The position numbers and the translations under genes are program-made. Positions 1-10,813 of a DNA stretch of 64,000 nt are shown in pieces (within the stretch, counting starts at the first letter, position 1; each line of letters starts with the position of its first letter). This DNA comes from Celeribacter persicus (GTDB taxonomy: Bacteria; Pseudomonadota; Alphaproteobacteria; Rhodobacterales; Rhodobacteraceae). The notes under the pieces were generated by a model. That model was not told the DNA's origin. It was given only the letters and a program-made list of their open reading frames with translations, and made no database searches. The stretch spans positions 62,001 to 126,000 of the forward strand of contig NZ_QAOH01000006.1 in NCBI RefSeq assembly GCF_003050785.1. Reading direction: 5' to 3'.

Positions 1-1140
1 AAGGTACCCCGGCGCACGGAGTTTCGCACGGTAGGGTTTGTTCGTTCCGTCGGAAACGAGGAACACGCCGAACTCGCCTTTCGGCGCTTCGACGGCGGCA
101 TAGACCTCGCCCTGCGGCAGTTTGAACCCTTCGGTGTAAAGTTTGAAGTGATGGATGAGTGCCTCCATGGAGGTTTTCATATCACTGCGTTTCGGCGGCG
201 TGAGCTTGCCACGGGCCAGCACATCGCCCTGATTTTCCGGCATCCGCAGCATGGCGCATGCCTGTTTGATGATCTTGGTCGACTCGGCCATTTCCAACAT
301 GCGGCACATGTAGCGGTCATAGCAGTCGCCGCTGGTGCCGACCGGAATCTGGAAATCGAACTCGTTGTAGCACTCATAGGGCTGGCTGCGACGCAGGTCC
401 CAGGCAAGGCCCGAGCCGCGCACCATCACGCCAGAGAAGCCCCAGTCGAGCACTTCTTCCTCGCTGACGATGCCGATGTCGACGGTCCGCTGTTTGAAGA
501 TGCGGTTGTCCGACAGCAGGTAGTGAATGTCGTCAAGCACTTTCGGGAAGTGATCGGCCCAGGCCTCGATATCGTCGATCAGCTCCGGCGGCAGGTCCTG
601 ATGGACGCCGCCCGGACGGAAATAGGCGGAGTGAAGACGCGCGCCACAGGCCCTCTCATAGAAGATCATGAGCTTTTCACGCTCTTCGAAGCCCCAGAGC
701 GGCGGCGTCAGCGCACCGACGTCCATCGCACCGGTGGTGGTGTTCAGAAGGTGGTTCAGAACGCGGCCGATCTCGGAATAGAGCACGCGGATGAGAGAGG
801 CACGGCGCGGGATTTCGACACCGGCCAGACGTTCGATGGCCAGACACCAGGCATGTTCCTGGTTCATCGGCGCCACGTAATCGAGACGGTCGAGATAGGG
901 CAGGTTCTGGAGATACGTACGGTTCTCCATCAGCTTTTCGGTGCCGCGGTGCAAAAGACCGATATGCGGGTCGGCGCGCTCCACGATCTCACCGTCCAGC
1001 TCCAGAACCATCCGCAACACACCGTGGGCCGCAGGGTGCTGAGGCCCGAAGTTGATGTTGAAGTTCCGGATCTTCTGTTCGGTGTCGGTCGCGTCGTGCG
1101 AACCGTCATCGTAGGTGTTTTGCCGGATATCGACGTCCAT
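1..1140 (-). CDS. nuoD: NADH-quinone oxidoreductase subunit D (49 kDa subunit of complex I), 3' end cut off by window
   Basis: Translating the minus strand from the ATG at 1140 gives 380 uninterrupted residues of NuoD, running off the window; the family is about 400 residues, so only a short C-terminal piece is missing. Visible family blocks are an N-terminal [15 protein letters not shown] and an [13 protein letters not shown] block, then [11 protein letters not shown]. NuoD forms part of the quinone-binding Q module of respiratory complex I on the cytoplasmic side of the inner membrane. It begins 2 bp after the stop of a sulfotransferase gene, so the nuo operon is interrupted between nuoC and nuoD but is probably still co-transcribed. 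Identity is very secure. Confidence 0.97.
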   Translation of the reverse strand, partial: MDVDIRQNTYDDGSHDATDTEQKIRNFNINFGPQHPAAHGVLRMVLELDGEIVERADPHIGLLHRGTEKLMENRTYLQNLPYLDRLDYVAPMNQEHAWCLAIERLAGVEIPRRASLIRVLYSEIGRVLNHLLNTTTGAMDVGALTPPLWGFEEREKLMIFYERACGARLHSAYFRPGGVHQDLPPELIDDIEAWADHFPKVLDDIHYLLSDNRIFKQRTVDIGIVSEEEVLDWGFSGVMVRGSGLAWDLRRSQPYECYNEFDFQIPVGTSGDCYDRYMCRMLEMAESTKIIKQACAMLRMPENQGDVLARGKLTPPKRSDMKTSMEALIHHFKLYTEGFKLPQGEVYAAVEAPKGEFGVFLVSDGTNKPYRAKLRAPGYL

Positions 1141-1142
1141 TC

Positions 1143-2039
1143 TCAGATCCTCGCCATATTCGCCTGCCACCGCGCGGGCAGCGGGCCAAAGCTCTTTTCG
1201 ACATAGGCATATTGCGGCGCCAGGAATTGCGCTGCCTCATGCCGCTGTTTGTCACTCAGTTTCAGATGCACACCTTCATGCGCATGCGGTTCTTGGTCTA
1301 CGGGCTTCTCAGAAATTCCAAGGAAAGCGCAGAGACTCGTAAGCCCCTCGCCCGACAGCACGTCCTCGGTAAAGCCCACGAAAAGCTTGTCCTCGGGCAC
1401 CGCCCGTTTGAGTTTTTCCACGATCCCGACATAGTCGCCGCGTTCGGGAATATGGGTTTCCATGCCCTTTTTCATCGTGCGGTTCATGATCCGCCGGGCC
1501 TTGATCGCGACCTCTTCGCCGGGCTGGCGCTGGCGCGTGGCCTGCATGCGCACATGCGACCAAAGACGGTCCACCGGATCGCGCATCAGGAAGACGAAAC
1601 GCACATCGGGCGCCATATGCGCCATCTCGCGCAGGCGCTCTTCGGTCAAAAGACCGTAGCCCGGTGTGATGTCGCCCGCGACTTTCTTGTCCCCGATCCC
1701 GTCCAGAAGATAGAACAGGTAATCGGACACGCCCTCGCGCCCCAGTTCGAGAATGCGCACGATCTCGTCCACATCCATGATCTGACGCTCAAGATTGCCC
1801 ACCTTCCAGAGATTGGCGTTCTTGCGCGCGATATTCTGGCGTCCGACAAGATCGGCGCGCAGACGGGCGTAGACATCAAACTGATGCTCGTAATCGTCGA
1901 AATCCACAGTGTCGAAATAGTGGATTTCCTTGATCGAACGCATGTGGCAATCCGGGTGATCGTGCAAATAGCGATAAAGCGAGCTGGTGCCCGCTTTCGT
2001 CGCGCCGACGCAGATCATGATGGCCGGATCGCCGCTCAC
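1143..2039 (-). CDS. Sulfotransferase family protein inserted between nuoC and nuoD
   Basis: This 298-residue protein has the two PAPS-binding signatures of sulfotransferases. The 5'-phosphosulfate loop is [16 protein letters not shown] near residues 10-25, with K15 as likely catalytic or phosphate-binding lysine. The 3'-phosphate motif is [16 protein letters not shown] near residues 150-165. There is no signal peptide, so it is probably cytoplasmic. The start is GTG, preceded by a GAAGGGGG Shine-Dalgarno inside the end of nuoC. Gaps are 3 bp to nuoC and 2 bp to nuoD, so it must be translated from the nuo transcript. The acceptor substrate cannot be read from sequence; it might be a carbohydrate, lipid or small molecule. 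A role in complex I is not implied by the fold. Confidence 0.9.
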   Translation of the reverse strand: MSGDPAIMICVGATKAGTSSLYRYLHDHPDCHMRSIKEIHYFDTVDFDDYEHQFDVYARLRADLVGRQNIARKNANLWKVGNLERQIMDVDEIVRILELGREGVSDYLFYLLDGIGDKKVAGDITPGYGLLTEERLREMAHMAPDVRFVFLMRDPVDRLWSHVRMQATRQRQPGEEVAIKARRIMNRTMKKGMETHIPERGDYVGIVEKLKRAVPEDKLFVGFTEDVLSGEGLTSLCAFLGISEKPVDQEPHAHEGVHLKLSDKQRHEAAQFLAPQYAYVEKSFGPLPARWQANMARI

Positions 2040-2042
2040 GTC

Positions 2043-2645
2043 TCAGGCCCCCTTCTCGTCGCCGGGAAGGATGTATTTCGCGCCTTCCCATGGGGAAAGG
2101 TTGTCGAACTGGCGGTATTCCTGCACGAGGCTCACCGGCTCGTAGACCACGCGTTTCAGCTCTTCGTCATAGCGCACTTCGGTGTAACCCGTGGCCGGGA
2201 AATCCTTGCGCAGCGGATGGCCGCGGAAGCCGTAGTCGGTCAGCAGACGACGCAGGTCCGGGTGACCGGAGAAGATGATGCCGAACATATCGAAGGTTTC
2301 ACGCTCGAACCAGCCCGCCGACGGGTGCACGGAGATGATCGAGGGGATCGTTTCCTCTTCGCGCAGGGCGGCGATCACGCGGATGCGCTGGTTCTGATAC
2401 ATCGACAGGAAGTGATAAACCACGTCGAAGCGCTGCTCGCGCTCCGGGTGATCGACCGCCGTGATGTCCACCAGCGAGGAGAACTTGCAGGTGCCGTCGG
2501 TTTTCAGAAAATCGACGAAATCCACAATCCCGGCGGCGGTCACGGTCACATTCAGCTCGCCAAAGGCCACCTCGGTCGAGAGCACGTCATCGGGACGTTT
2601 CATCTCGATATGGGCGGCGAGTTCCAGAAGGGCTTCTTCGCTCAT
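2043..2645 (-). CDS. nuoC: NADH-quinone oxidoreductase subunit C (30 kDa subunit)
   Basis: This 200-residue protein matches NuoC over its full length. The hallmark block [19 protein letters not shown] lies in the middle, followed by [19 protein letters not shown]. The subunit belongs to the peripheral connecting arm of complex I, next to NuoD and NuoB. It is a free NuoC, not the NuoCD fusion seen in enterobacteria. The ATG start lies 11 bp after the nuoB stop. The next downstream gene is the sulfotransferase, not nuoD, which is the unusual point of this operon. Confidence 0.96.
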   Translation of the reverse strand: MSEEALLELAAHIEMKRPDDVLSTEVAFGELNVTVTAAGIVDFVDFLKTDGTCKFSSLVDITAVDHPEREQRFDVVYHFLSMYQNQRIRVIAALREEETIPSIISVHPSAGWFERETFDMFGIIFSGHPDLRRLLTDYGFRGHPLRKDFPATGYTEVRYDEELKRVVYEPVSLVQEYRQFDNLSPWEGAKYILPGDEKGA

Positions 2646-2656
2646 CAGATCTCTCC

Positions 2657-3546
<890 letters not shown>

Positions 3547-3907
3547 GAGCGGCTCCTTGGTTTGCGCGCTCTCGGGGAGACTCAATTGTCGAGCAACCTC
3601 GGGCGCGCTGCTTTGCTAGCTTGCTGTGGTTTAGCCCCCTGCGACAATATGGTCAACCAAACGCGCAGTGAGAAAAGCCTTAATTTCAAGGGGTCTGACA
3701 CGTTTTTTTGCACTCGCGATCACGTTACATGGCGCCGCGGCGGGATTTGCCGATACGTCGCGATTCGAAGGGATTTTTCTTATTATTTTTGTCGGAATTC
3801 GCAAAATTGCATGCATATGCACACTATTTCGTCACATTCCCCAACGCATATCAAAATACGAATATTTCCTGAACCTTATCCCCTGCCCCACGGACGGGTC
3901 GCACAGC
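3547..3907. other. Gene-free stretch upstream of nuoA
   Basis: This 361-bp interval separates the end of the DegT-type gene from nuoA; both are on the minus strand. The distal part (about 3660-3880) is visibly more AT-rich than the coding DNA around it, as expected for a promoter region. The only element I can propose is the promoter at 3628-3656. I see no convincing terminator hairpin after the DegT gene, no RNA gene and no supported small ORF. Confidence 0.6.
3628..3656 (-). promoter_or_regulatory. Candidate sigma-70 type promoter of the nuo operon
   Basis: On the minus strand a TTGACC -35 element is followed after exactly 17 bp by TAAACC as -10. It lies about 80 bp upstream of the nuoA start. 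The -35 is a close match; the -10 is only moderate. This is pattern inference only. Confidence 0.45.
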
Positions 3908-5101
3908 TCACCCGGCCCGCAGGATCTCCTCGCGAATAATCCGCGACAATATTGCGCAGTCCTCCAGACTGAAGGTCAGCGGCAAGCGCACATCCATGAT
4001 CGCGCGCAGCACACGGTCGCTGTCGGGCAGGCTTTGCGGCTTGGCATAGCGCCAGCTTTCGTAACGCGAGGTGAAGGCCACCGGCTCAGGTGCCCCGAAC
4101 CATTTGAGTTCCACACCACGCGCAAGACAGCGCGCCACCAGCGCTTCGATCTTTTCATCCAGCCAGTCCATCAAAAGAAACTGAAACGAAGAGCCGACAT
4201 AATGCTCCTGCTGCGAGCGTAGGGTCAGGGTGAGCCCCGGCGTATCCCGCAGCCCCTCCTCGACCACGCGGTAGCGCGCGTTCCAGTTCTCCACCTGACT
4301 GTCGAGATTGCGAAGCTGCACCCGCAGGATCGCGGCGCGCAGATGATCCATCCGTCCCGACACATTCGGTGTCTGATATTTGATCGCCTCATACACTTCC
4401 GGCGCAGGACCGGCAGTGTGCTTGCCATAGAGCATGTACGATCCCGACAACATGATGGCCCGCGCCGCGATCTCGTCGTCATCGGTGATGAGAAAGCCGC
4501 CCTCACCCGAATTGATATGTTTGTAAGTCTGGGTCGAATAACACCCGATGACCCCGTGCCGCCCCGAAGGCACCCCGTCCCAATGCGCTCCCATCGTATG
4601 CGCACAATCCTCGATGACGGCAACACCCGCACCGTTACAGATATACATGAGCGCATCCATGTCGACGATATGCCCGCGCATATGAGACAGCATCAGCACC
4701 TTTGCCCCGCTCTCCGCAATCTTCACCGGAAGATCGTCGAGGTCGATCACCAGCCCCTCGGTCACACCGACGAACACCGGCCTTGCCCCCACGGAGGCTA
4801 TCGCACCGGGTACGGGAGCGAGCGTGAAGGCGTTGGTCAGGACCGGCTCACCGGGTTTGACCTCAAGCGCACGCAGCGCACATCCCAGAGCATAACCGCC
4901 CGAGGCCACCGCAAGCGCATATTTCGCGCCCGTATAGGCGGCGAATTCCTCTTCGAGTTCCGCGACCTCCCCCTTCTCCCCCGGAAGCGTGTTGTAGCGG
5001 TGCAGCCGCCCCGAGCGCATGACCTCCACAGCCCGCGCGATAGCCTCTTCCGGGATTGGCTCCTGCTGGGTGAAGTTACCTTTAAAAACCTCGTCACTCA
5101 T
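3908..5101 (-). CDS. DegT/DnrJ/EryC1/StrS family PLP-dependent aminotransferase
   Basis: This 397-residue protein has the fold-type I sugar aminotransferase pattern. An N-terminal ELEEEFAAYTGAKYALAVASGGYAL block is followed by VAVIEDCAHTMGA (the PLP-contacting Asp) and CYSTQTYKHINSGEGGF, where K194 is the expected Schiff-base lysine. Relatives transfer amino groups to nucleotide keto-sugars or similar substrates. No other sugar-modification or glycosyltransferase genes are nearby, so the substrate is unknown. Its ATG overlaps the TGA of the upstream HAD phosphatase gene (ATGA), so the two are translationally coupled and may act on related metabolites. Confidence 0.88.
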   Translation of the reverse strand: MSDEVFKGNFTQQEPIPEEAIARAVEVMRSGRLHRYNTLPGEKGEVAELEEEFAAYTGAKYALAVASGGYALGCALRALEVKPGEPVLTNAFTLAPVPGAIASVGARPVFVGVTEGLVIDLDDLPVKIAESGAKVLMLSHMRGHIVDMDALMYICNGAGVAVIEDCAHTMGAHWDGVPSGRHGVIGCYSTQTYKHINSGEGGFLITDDDEIAARAIMLSGSYMLYGKHTAGPAPEVYEAIKYQTPNVSGRMDHLRAAILRVQLRNLDSQVENWNARYRVVEEGLRDTPGLTLTLRSQQEHYVGSSFQFLLMDWLDEKIEALVARCLARGVELKWFGAPEPVAFTSRYESWRYAKPQSLPDSDRVLRAIMDVRLPLTFSLEDCAILSRIIREEILRAG

Positions 5102-5763
5102 CCGATCAGTTCCTTCGTCAGCCGCGACAGCTCATTATAATGGGTAAGCAAAGCTTCCGGCTCCAACCGTTTCACCCCGTCCCCATCCGGCCCGAAGGTC
5201 ACCAGCACACAGGGCACCCCCGCCGCCTTCGCCGTCTCCCGATCCGTCTCAGTGTCGCCCACAAGGAAAGACTGGGATAAGACACCTCCGACCTCCTCGA
5301 CCGCCGCCAGATAGGGTTTTGGATCGGGTTTCGACACGCCCACCGTCTTTGCGCCGATCATCGAACCGAACAGATCGCGCACGCCAAGCCGGGTCAACAA
5401 ACGATCCGCCAGATCTTCCGGCTTGTTGGTACATACCCCCACGGCATACCCACCGCTGCGCAGTTCCTCGACCGCATCCGCCGCCCCGTCATAAAGCCGG
5501 GTGTGTGTGTCGATGTGCTCCGCGTAGACATCGAGCAGGATCGGATATTGCTCCATCACCTCCGCTTCATCGAACCCCGGTTTCACGCGGGAAAATCCGA
5601 GCGTCAGCATCGCCCGCCCACCGCGAAACGCCGTATGCGCATCCCTCTCCGGGTCCAGCACATCGCCATATCCCAGCCCCCGGAAACAGGCATTCGCCGC
5701 CGCGATCAGATCGGCGGAGGTGTCCGCCAGCGTGCCGTCGAGATCGAAAATCACAGTGCGCAT
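5098..5763 (-). CDS. gph: HAD-superfamily hydrolase, phosphoglycolate phosphatase-like
   Basis: The 221-residue protein starts with the HAD motif I, VIFDLDGTLADT, with nucleophile D7 and acid D9. It continues with VGVCTNKPEDLADRLL (motif II region), KPDPKPYLAAV (motif III lysine) and FLVGDTETDRETAKAAG (motif IV). This matches Gph-type phosphatases that dephosphorylate 2-phosphoglycolate, although a different small phosphate ester is possible. The start at 5763 has AAGGA six bases upstream; longer upstream reading lacks family similarity. It overlaps the DegT gene by 4 bp and is divergent from glmU. Confidence 0.85.
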   Translation of the reverse strand: MRTVIFDLDGTLADTSADLIAAANACFRGLGYGDVLDPERDAHTAFRGGRAMLTLGFSRVKPGFDEAEVMEQYPILLDVYAEHIDTHTRLYDGAADAVEELRSGGYAVGVCTNKPEDLADRLLTRLGVRDLFGSMIGAKTVGVSKPDPKPYLAAVEEVGGVLSQSFLVGDTETDRETAKAAGVPCVLVTFGPDGDGVKRLEPEALLTHYNELSRLTKELIG

Positions 5764-5934
5764 GTCCGGTCCTTGTTGCGGCAGCGGCGGCTCGCTTTGG
5801 GCAAACTCCCGCTGAATGCTGTAATCTGGCGTCAGAATAAGTGAAGCCCCATGCCCGCTCGGGCCCTTGCGGCGCTCCGTGTCATGGGTAAAACGGCAGA
5901 CAGACAAAGAAAAGAGCAGATCGGGACGAAAACC

Positions 5935-7287
5935 ATGGCAACAGCCCTCATTCTTTTGGCCGCCGGACAGGGAACACGGATGAATTCCGACCTGCCCAAG
6001 GTGCTGCACCCGATCGGCAACGCCCCCATGTTTGCCCATGCGCTGGCCTCCGGCACCGCTTTGGACCCGGAGCGCACGGTTCTGGTCGTCGGTCATGGCG
6101 GCGATCTGGTCGCGACAGAGGCCGCGAAGATCGACGAGGAGATCGTGATCGCCCGTCAGGAAGAACAACTCGGCACGGCGCACGCGGTTTTGCAGGCGAA
6201 AGAGGCGCTGTCGGGGTTCGAAGGCGACGCCATCGTGCTCTATGGCGACACGCCCTTCATTTCCGAGGACACGATCCTGCGCATGGCCGAGGCGCGCAAA
6301 TCGGCCGATGTGGTCGTTCTGGGCTTCGAGGCCGCCGATCCGGCACGTTACGGACGTCTGGTGATGGAGGGTGACAGGCTCACCCGCATCGTCGAATACA
6401 AGGACGCGACAGAGGCCCAGCGCGCAATCACCTTCTGCAATTCCGGTCTGGTCGCCGCCGATGCGAACGTGCTGTTTGAGCTTCTCGAACAGGTCGGGAA
6501 TGACAATGCCGCCGGGGAATATTATCTACCGGACATCGTTGAAATCGCATGGAAAGCCGGACGCACCGCGACCGCCGTTGCCTGTGACGAATCCGAGACG
6601 CTGGGCGTCAACACCCGCGCCGAGCTTGCCCGCGCCGAAGCGATTTTCCAGGCCGCCAAACGTGCGGAAGCGTTGGAGAACGGCGTGACCCTCATGGCGC
6701 CCGAAACCGTGTTCTTCTCGCTCGACACCTATATCGGGCGCGATACGGTGGTGGAGCCGAACGTGATCTTCGGCCCCGGCGTCACCGTGGAATCCGGTAC
6801 ACGTCTGCGGGCGTTCAGCCATTTCGAGGGCTGTCATGTGTCGATGGGATCGACCGTCGGCCCCTTCGCCCGTCTGCGCCCCGGCGCAGAACTGTCGAAC
6901 AACGCGCACATCGGCAATTTCGTCGAGGTGAAAAATGCCCTGATCGGCGAGGGCGCCAAAGTGAACCATCTCACCTATATCGGCGATGCGGAGATCGGCG
7001 ACGGCACCAACGTGGGCGCGGGCACGATCACCTGCAACTACGACGGCGTGTTCAAACATCGCACCGTCGTGGGACGCAATGCCTTCATCGGCTCGAACAC
7101 CATGCTGGTCGCGCCGGTGACCGTGGGGGATGAGGCGATGACCGCGAGCGGTTCCGTCATCACCACGAACGTCGAGCCGGGCGCTCTCGCGATCGGACGC
7201 GCGAAGCAGGTGAACAAACCGATGCTCGCCGTACGAATGTTCGCAAAGTTAAAGTCTCTCAAAGATAGAAAGCAAAAAGGTCAGTAA
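5935..7287 (+). CDS. glmU: Bifunctional GlmU: glucosamine-1-phosphate N-acetyltransferase / UDP-GlcNAc pyrophosphorylase
   Basis: GlmU carries out the last two steps to UDP-N-acetylglucosamine. The N-terminal uridyltransferase domain opens with LAAGQGTRMNSDLPKVLHPIG. The C-terminal half shows left-handed beta-helix hexapeptide repeats (IGEGAKVNHLTYIGDAEIGDG and following) and the acetyltransferase block GTITCNYDG, then FIGSNTMLVAPV. Length is 450 residues, normal for the family. The ATG at 5935 is chosen because homology starts there; the in-frame upstream extension is not family-like. It is followed one base later by glmS, so the pair forms an operon for cell-envelope precursor synthesis. 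Confidence 0.97.
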   Translation: MATALILLAAGQGTRMNSDLPKVLHPIGNAPMFAHALASGTALDPERTVLVVGHGGDLVATEAAKIDEEIVIARQEEQLGTAHAVLQAKEALSGFEGDAIVLYGDTPFISEDTILRMAEARKSADVVVLGFEAADPARYGRLVMEGDRLTRIVEYKDATEAQRAITFCNSGLVAADANVLFELLEQVGNDNAAGEYYLPDIVEIAWKAGRTATAVACDESETLGVNTRAELARAEAIFQAAKRAEALENGVTLMAPETVFFSLDTYIGRDTVVEPNVIFGPGVTVESGTRLRAFSHFEGCHVSMGSTVGPFARLRPGAELSNNAHIGNFVEVKNALIGEGAKVNHLTYIGDAEIGDGTNVGAGTITCNYDGVFKHRTVVGRNAFIGSNTMLVAPVTVGDEAMTASGSVITTNVEPGALAIGRAKQVNKPMLAVRMFAKLKSLKDRKQKGQ

Positions 7288-7288
7288 A

Positions 7289-9103
7289 ATGTGCGGTATT
7301 GTAGGGATTTTGGGAAATCATGAAGCGGCTCCGATCCTCGTCGAGTCACTGAAAAAGCTCGAATATCGCGGCTATGACAGCGCTGGCATCGCCACGGTGT
7401 CGAACGGCAGGCTCGACCGTCGCCGCGCGGTCGGCAAGCTGGTGAACCTCTCCGATCTTTTGGTGCATGAACCTTTGGCTGGCAAGACGGGGATCGGTCA
7501 TATCCGCTGGGCGACCCATGGCGCGGCGACCACCGGCAATGCGCACCCGCATCGCTCCGGTCCGGTCACGGTCGTGCATAACGGCATCATCGAGAATTAC
7601 CGCGAATTGCGCGCGGAACTGGCCGAGGCGGGTCTTCTCCCGGAGACGGAAACCGATTCCGAGACCGTAGCACTTATGACGCGAATGTATATGGATCGGG
7701 GACTTGACCCGCACGAAGCCGCGGTTGCCACCCTCAAGAAACTCGACGGGGCCTTCGCGCTCCTGTGGCTTTTCGAGGGCGAGGACGACCTGATGATCGC
7801 CGCGCGCAAAGGCGCGCCGCTGGCCATCGGGCACGGTGAGGGTGAGATGTTCGCGGGCTCGGATGCCATCGCACTGGCTCCGATGACCGACCGCATCACC
7901 TATCTGGAACAGGGCGATTATGCCTTCATCACCCGCGCAGGTGTCGAAATCTTCGATGAGGCAGGACGACTGGCCAACCGCGACGAGCAGCGCATCGACC
8001 TTGGTGCCACGCAGGTCGAGAAAGGCGGCTACAAGCATTTCATGGCCAAGGAAATCGCCGAACAACCTGCCGTTCTGGGTGACGCTTTGCAACATTATCT
8101 CACCGATGATGGGCTGAATCTGCCGTCCGATTTGGACTTTTCGAACATTTCGCGTCTGACGCTGGTGGCCTGTGGCACCGCCTTCTACGCCTGTTCGGTG
8201 GCGAAATACTGGTTCGAAAGCCTCGCCCGCCTGCCGGTGGAAATCGACGTTGCCTCGGAATTCCGCTACCGTGAACCACCGCTTCCGACCGACAGCTACG
8301 CGATCTTTGTCAGCCAGTCCGGCGAGACCGCCGACACACTGGCCGCGCTTCGGTATTGCCATGAAAAGGTTGCGAAAACCGTTGCCGTGGTGAACGTACC
8401 CAGTTCCTCCATCGCGCGCGAAAGCGACATCGCCCTGCCGATCCTCGCAGGCGTCGAGGTCGGCGTGGCGTCGACCAAGGCCTTCACCTGCCAACTCCTC
8501 GTCCTCGCGAGCCTCGCGCTCAAGGCGGCGCGCGATCGCGGCCATATGACCGAGGCGGAGCTCAAACAACATATGGAAGAACTGCGCATCCTGCCCGGTC
8601 TCCTGACCCGCGCGCTCGATCTCGACGAAACGCTGAATATCGTCTCAAATGACCTTTCCGAGGCGCGCGACGTATTGTTCCTCGGGCGCGGGGCGATGTA
8701 TCCCCTGGCGCTCGAAGGTGCTTTGAAACTCAAGGAAATCAGCTACATCCATGCCGAAGGCTATGCCTCCGGCGAGCTGAAACACGGCCCCATCGCCCTG
8801 ATCGACAGCCACACACCGGTGATCGTCTTCGCCCCACACGACCCTTTGTTCGACAAGACCGTCTCGAACATGCAGGAAGTCATGGCGCGCGGTGGCAAGG
8901 TGCTTCTGGTTTCCGACAGGAAAGGGTTGGAAATTGCCTCCGAAGGGGTCTGGCAGACGGTGCAAATGCCCGAAGTGCCGGATCTTTTCGCTCCGATCCT
9001 CTATGCCGTCCCGGCCCAGCTCATCGCCTATCACACGGCGGTCGCCAAAGGCACCGATGTGGACCAACCGCGCAATCTGGCGAAATCCGTGACGGTGGAA
9101 TGA
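7289..9103 (+). CDS. glmS: Glutamine-fructose-6-phosphate aminotransferase (isomerizing)
   Basis: GlmS makes glucosamine-6-phosphate from fructose-6-phosphate and glutamine. The N-terminal glutaminase begins MCGIVGILG with the catalytic Cys2. GHIRWATHG and HNGIIENY follow. Two SIS domains come next, with FVSQSGETADTLAAL in the first and SYIHAEGYASGELKHGPIALI in the second. The C-terminal end, PRNLAKSVTVE, is the family terminus. The length of 604 residues is normal. The start lies 1 bp after the glmU stop, with AAGG inside glmU. I see no glmS ribozyme, and there is hardly room for one. Confidence 0.98.
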   Translation: MCGIVGILGNHEAAPILVESLKKLEYRGYDSAGIATVSNGRLDRRRAVGKLVNLSDLLVHEPLAGKTGIGHIRWATHGAATTGNAHPHRSGPVTVVHNGIIENYRELRAELAEAGLLPETETDSETVALMTRMYMDRGLDPHEAAVATLKKLDGAFALLWLFEGEDDLMIAARKGAPLAIGHGEGEMFAGSDAIALAPMTDRITYLEQGDYAFITRAGVEIFDEAGRLANRDEQRIDLGATQVEKGGYKHFMAKEIAEQPAVLGDALQHYLTDDGLNLPSDLDFSNISRLTLVACGTAFYACSVAKYWFESLARLPVEIDVASEFRYREPPLPTDSYAIFVSQSGETADTLAALRYCHEKVAKTVAVVNVPSSSIARESDIALPILAGVEVGVASTKAFTCQLLVLASLALKAARDRGHMTEAELKQHMEELRILPGLLTRALDLDETLNIVSNDLSEARDVLFLGRGAMYPLALEGALKLKEISYIHAEGYASGELKHGPIALIDSHTPVIVFAPHDPLFDKTVSNMQEVMARGGKVLLVSDRKGLEIASEGVWQTVQMPEVPDLFAPILYAVPAQLIAYHTAVAKGTDVDQPRNLAKSVTVE

Positions 9104-9104
9104 G

Positions 9105-9758
9105 ATGTTGAACATGAACGCAACCGAAGTGATGAACCGGCTCAAAGCCGCGGGCGCTGCAGAACGCGCAGCCGATCTGGAGACCCGCTTCGGCACGGGC
9201 AATTATTTGGGCGTGCCCCCGCAGACTCTGGAAGACATGGCGCGCGAGCTGCGTCAGGAGATTGCCTTCCCCGCGCGCTTGATGGTGGCCCAAGAACTTT
9301 GGAACAGCGGCGTGCTCGAAGCCCGGCTCATGGCTGCGAAACTGCTGACTCAGGCTCGTATCGCGGACGATGCTGCCGTTTGGGACCAGATTTGCGCATG
9401 GATTTCTGAGGCCGGGAACTGGGCCGAACTGGATGCGCTCGCCAATGCCGGTGCGCGTCGGATCGTCACCGATTTGTCACGGATGGAGACCGTGCATAGG
9501 CTCGCGAAATCCGAACGCACCCTCGACCGGCGCGCAGCGCTTGGCCTGTCTTTACCTCTGGCCAAGCTTGCCCATCCCGATGAAGACGAGAAAAACGCCA
9601 TCGACGATGTCTTGTTCTGGCTCACCCATGCGTTGCAAGATGCGGATAAGGATGTCTCGCGCATGGCCGACACATGGCTCAGGAGCCTTGGCAAACATGA
9701 TCGCAAGCACGCAAGTATGGTGCGGCGCGTCGTTCAATCCCGCACAAATGCCGATTGA
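9105..9758 (+). CDS. DNA alkylation repair (AlkD/AlkC-like HEAT-repeat) family protein
   Basis: The 217-residue protein has the all-helical, HEAT-like pattern of the AlkD family. Blocks such as [38 protein letters not shown] and [18 protein letters not shown] recall the helical repeats that wrap DNA in AlkD glycosylases. Members either excise alkylated bases or serve unknown roles, so activity is not assured. It starts 1 bp after the glmS stop and is likely part of that operon. A second ATG at 9114 is an alternative start. No cysteine clusters or membrane segments are visible. Confidence 0.75.
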   Translation: MLNMNATEVMNRLKAAGAAERAADLETRFGTGNYLGVPPQTLEDMARELRQEIAFPARLMVAQELWNSGVLEARLMAAKLLTQARIADDAAVWDQICAWISEAGNWAELDALANAGARRIVTDLSRMETVHRLAKSERTLDRRAALGLSLPLAKLAHPDEDEKNAIDDVLFWLTHALQDADKDVSRMADTWLRSLGKHDRKHASMVRRVVQSRTNAD

Positions 9759-9799
9759 ATCGCTTGGCAGCTTCGCCCACACGCCCTAGATTGTCCGCC

Positions 9800-10813
9800 A
9801 TGTCCAACGCGCCCCGTCTCATCGACCCGTTTGCCCGTGCGATCACCTACCTTAGGGTGTCGGTGACGGATCGCTGCGATTTCCGTTGTGTTTATTGCAT
9901 GGCGGAACACATGACCTTCCTGCCGAAAAAGGAATTGCTCACGCTCGAAGAGCTTGACCGGATGTGTTCCACCTTCATCGGTCTGGGCGTCGAGAAACTG
10001 CGGATCACCGGGGGCGAGCCTCTGATGCGGCGCGGGATCATGACCTTTTTCAACAACATGAGCCGGCACCTCGACAGCGGTGCGTTGAAAGAGCTGACGC
10101 TGACCACGAACGGCTCGCAGCTCGACCGATTTGCGACCGATCTCTATGCCGCAGGCGTGCGACGGGTGAACGTTTCGCTCGACACGCTGGACACGGATAA
10201 ATTCGCCCGTGTGACGCGCTGGGGCCGTCTCGATCAGGTGCTCCGCGGGATCGACGCCGCGCGAGAGGCCGGTCTCAGGATCAAGATCAACACCGTGGCG
10301 CTCAAGGGCTTCAATGAGGACGAACTTTTCGACCTGACGGAATGGTGCGCGCGTGAAGCAATGGATCTGACCTTCATCGAGGTCATGCCGATGGGCGATC
10401 TGGGTAATGAGGACAGGATCGGACAATATTGGTCGCTCAAGGATCTGCGCGGCGATCTTGCCATGCGCTACACACTGACCGATCTCACCGAGCGCACAGG
10501 AGGGCCCGCGCGTTATGTGCGGCTTGAAGAGACCAGGCAGAAGATCGGCTTCATCACGCCGCTCACGCATAATTTCTGCGAAAGCTGTAACCGGGTGCGG
10601 ATGACCTGCACCGGCGATCTCTTCATGTGTCTCGGACAGGAAGACAACGCCTCGCTACGCGACGTCATGCGCGCGCATCCCGAGGATGACGGGCCGCTGA
10701 TCGCCGCCATCGAAGAGGCGATTTCGCACAAGCCGAAAGGCCACGATTTCGACTATTCCCGCCAGCGGGCCGATGGTCAGGTCTCACGGCATATGAGCCA
10801 TACCGGAGGGTGA
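9800..10813 (+). CDS. moaA: GTP 3',8-cyclase (molybdenum cofactor biosynthesis protein A)
   Basis: MoaA is a radical-SAM enzyme that starts molybdenum cofactor synthesis from GTP. The SAM-binding cluster motif is CDFRCVYC (C26, C30, C33). The second, substrate-binding cluster uses C260, C263 and C277 in [33 protein letters not shown] is the GGE motif. The protein ends in the conserved Gly-Gly dipeptide needed for GTP handling. Length is 337 residues. No other moa genes are adjacent. Its stop directly abuts the stop of the convergent membrane protein gene. Confidence 0.97.
   Translation: MSNAPRLIDPFARAITYLRVSVTDRCDFRCVYCMAEHMTFLPKKELLTLEELDRMCSTFIGLGVEKLRITGGEPLMRRGIMTFFNNMSRHLDSGALKELTLTTNGSQLDRFATDLYAAGVRRVNVSLDTLDTDKFARVTRWGRLDQVLRGIDAAREAGLRIKINTVALKGFNEDELFDLTEWCAREAMDLTFIEVMPMGDLGNEDRIGQYWSLKDLRGDLAMRYTLTDLTERTGGPARYVRLEETRQKIGFITPLTHNFCESCNRVRMTCTGDLFMCLGQEDNASLRDVMRAHPEDDGPLIAAIEEAISHKPKGHDFDYSRQRADGQVSRHMSHTGG

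Noticed and set aside
148-1206. Plus-strand open frame over the first kilobase
   Set aside because: The minus strand encodes NuoD without interruption; the plus frame is its shadow.
7270-7288. glmS ribozyme between glmU and glmS
   Set aside because: The genes are separated by one base; there is no leader to hold a ribozyme.
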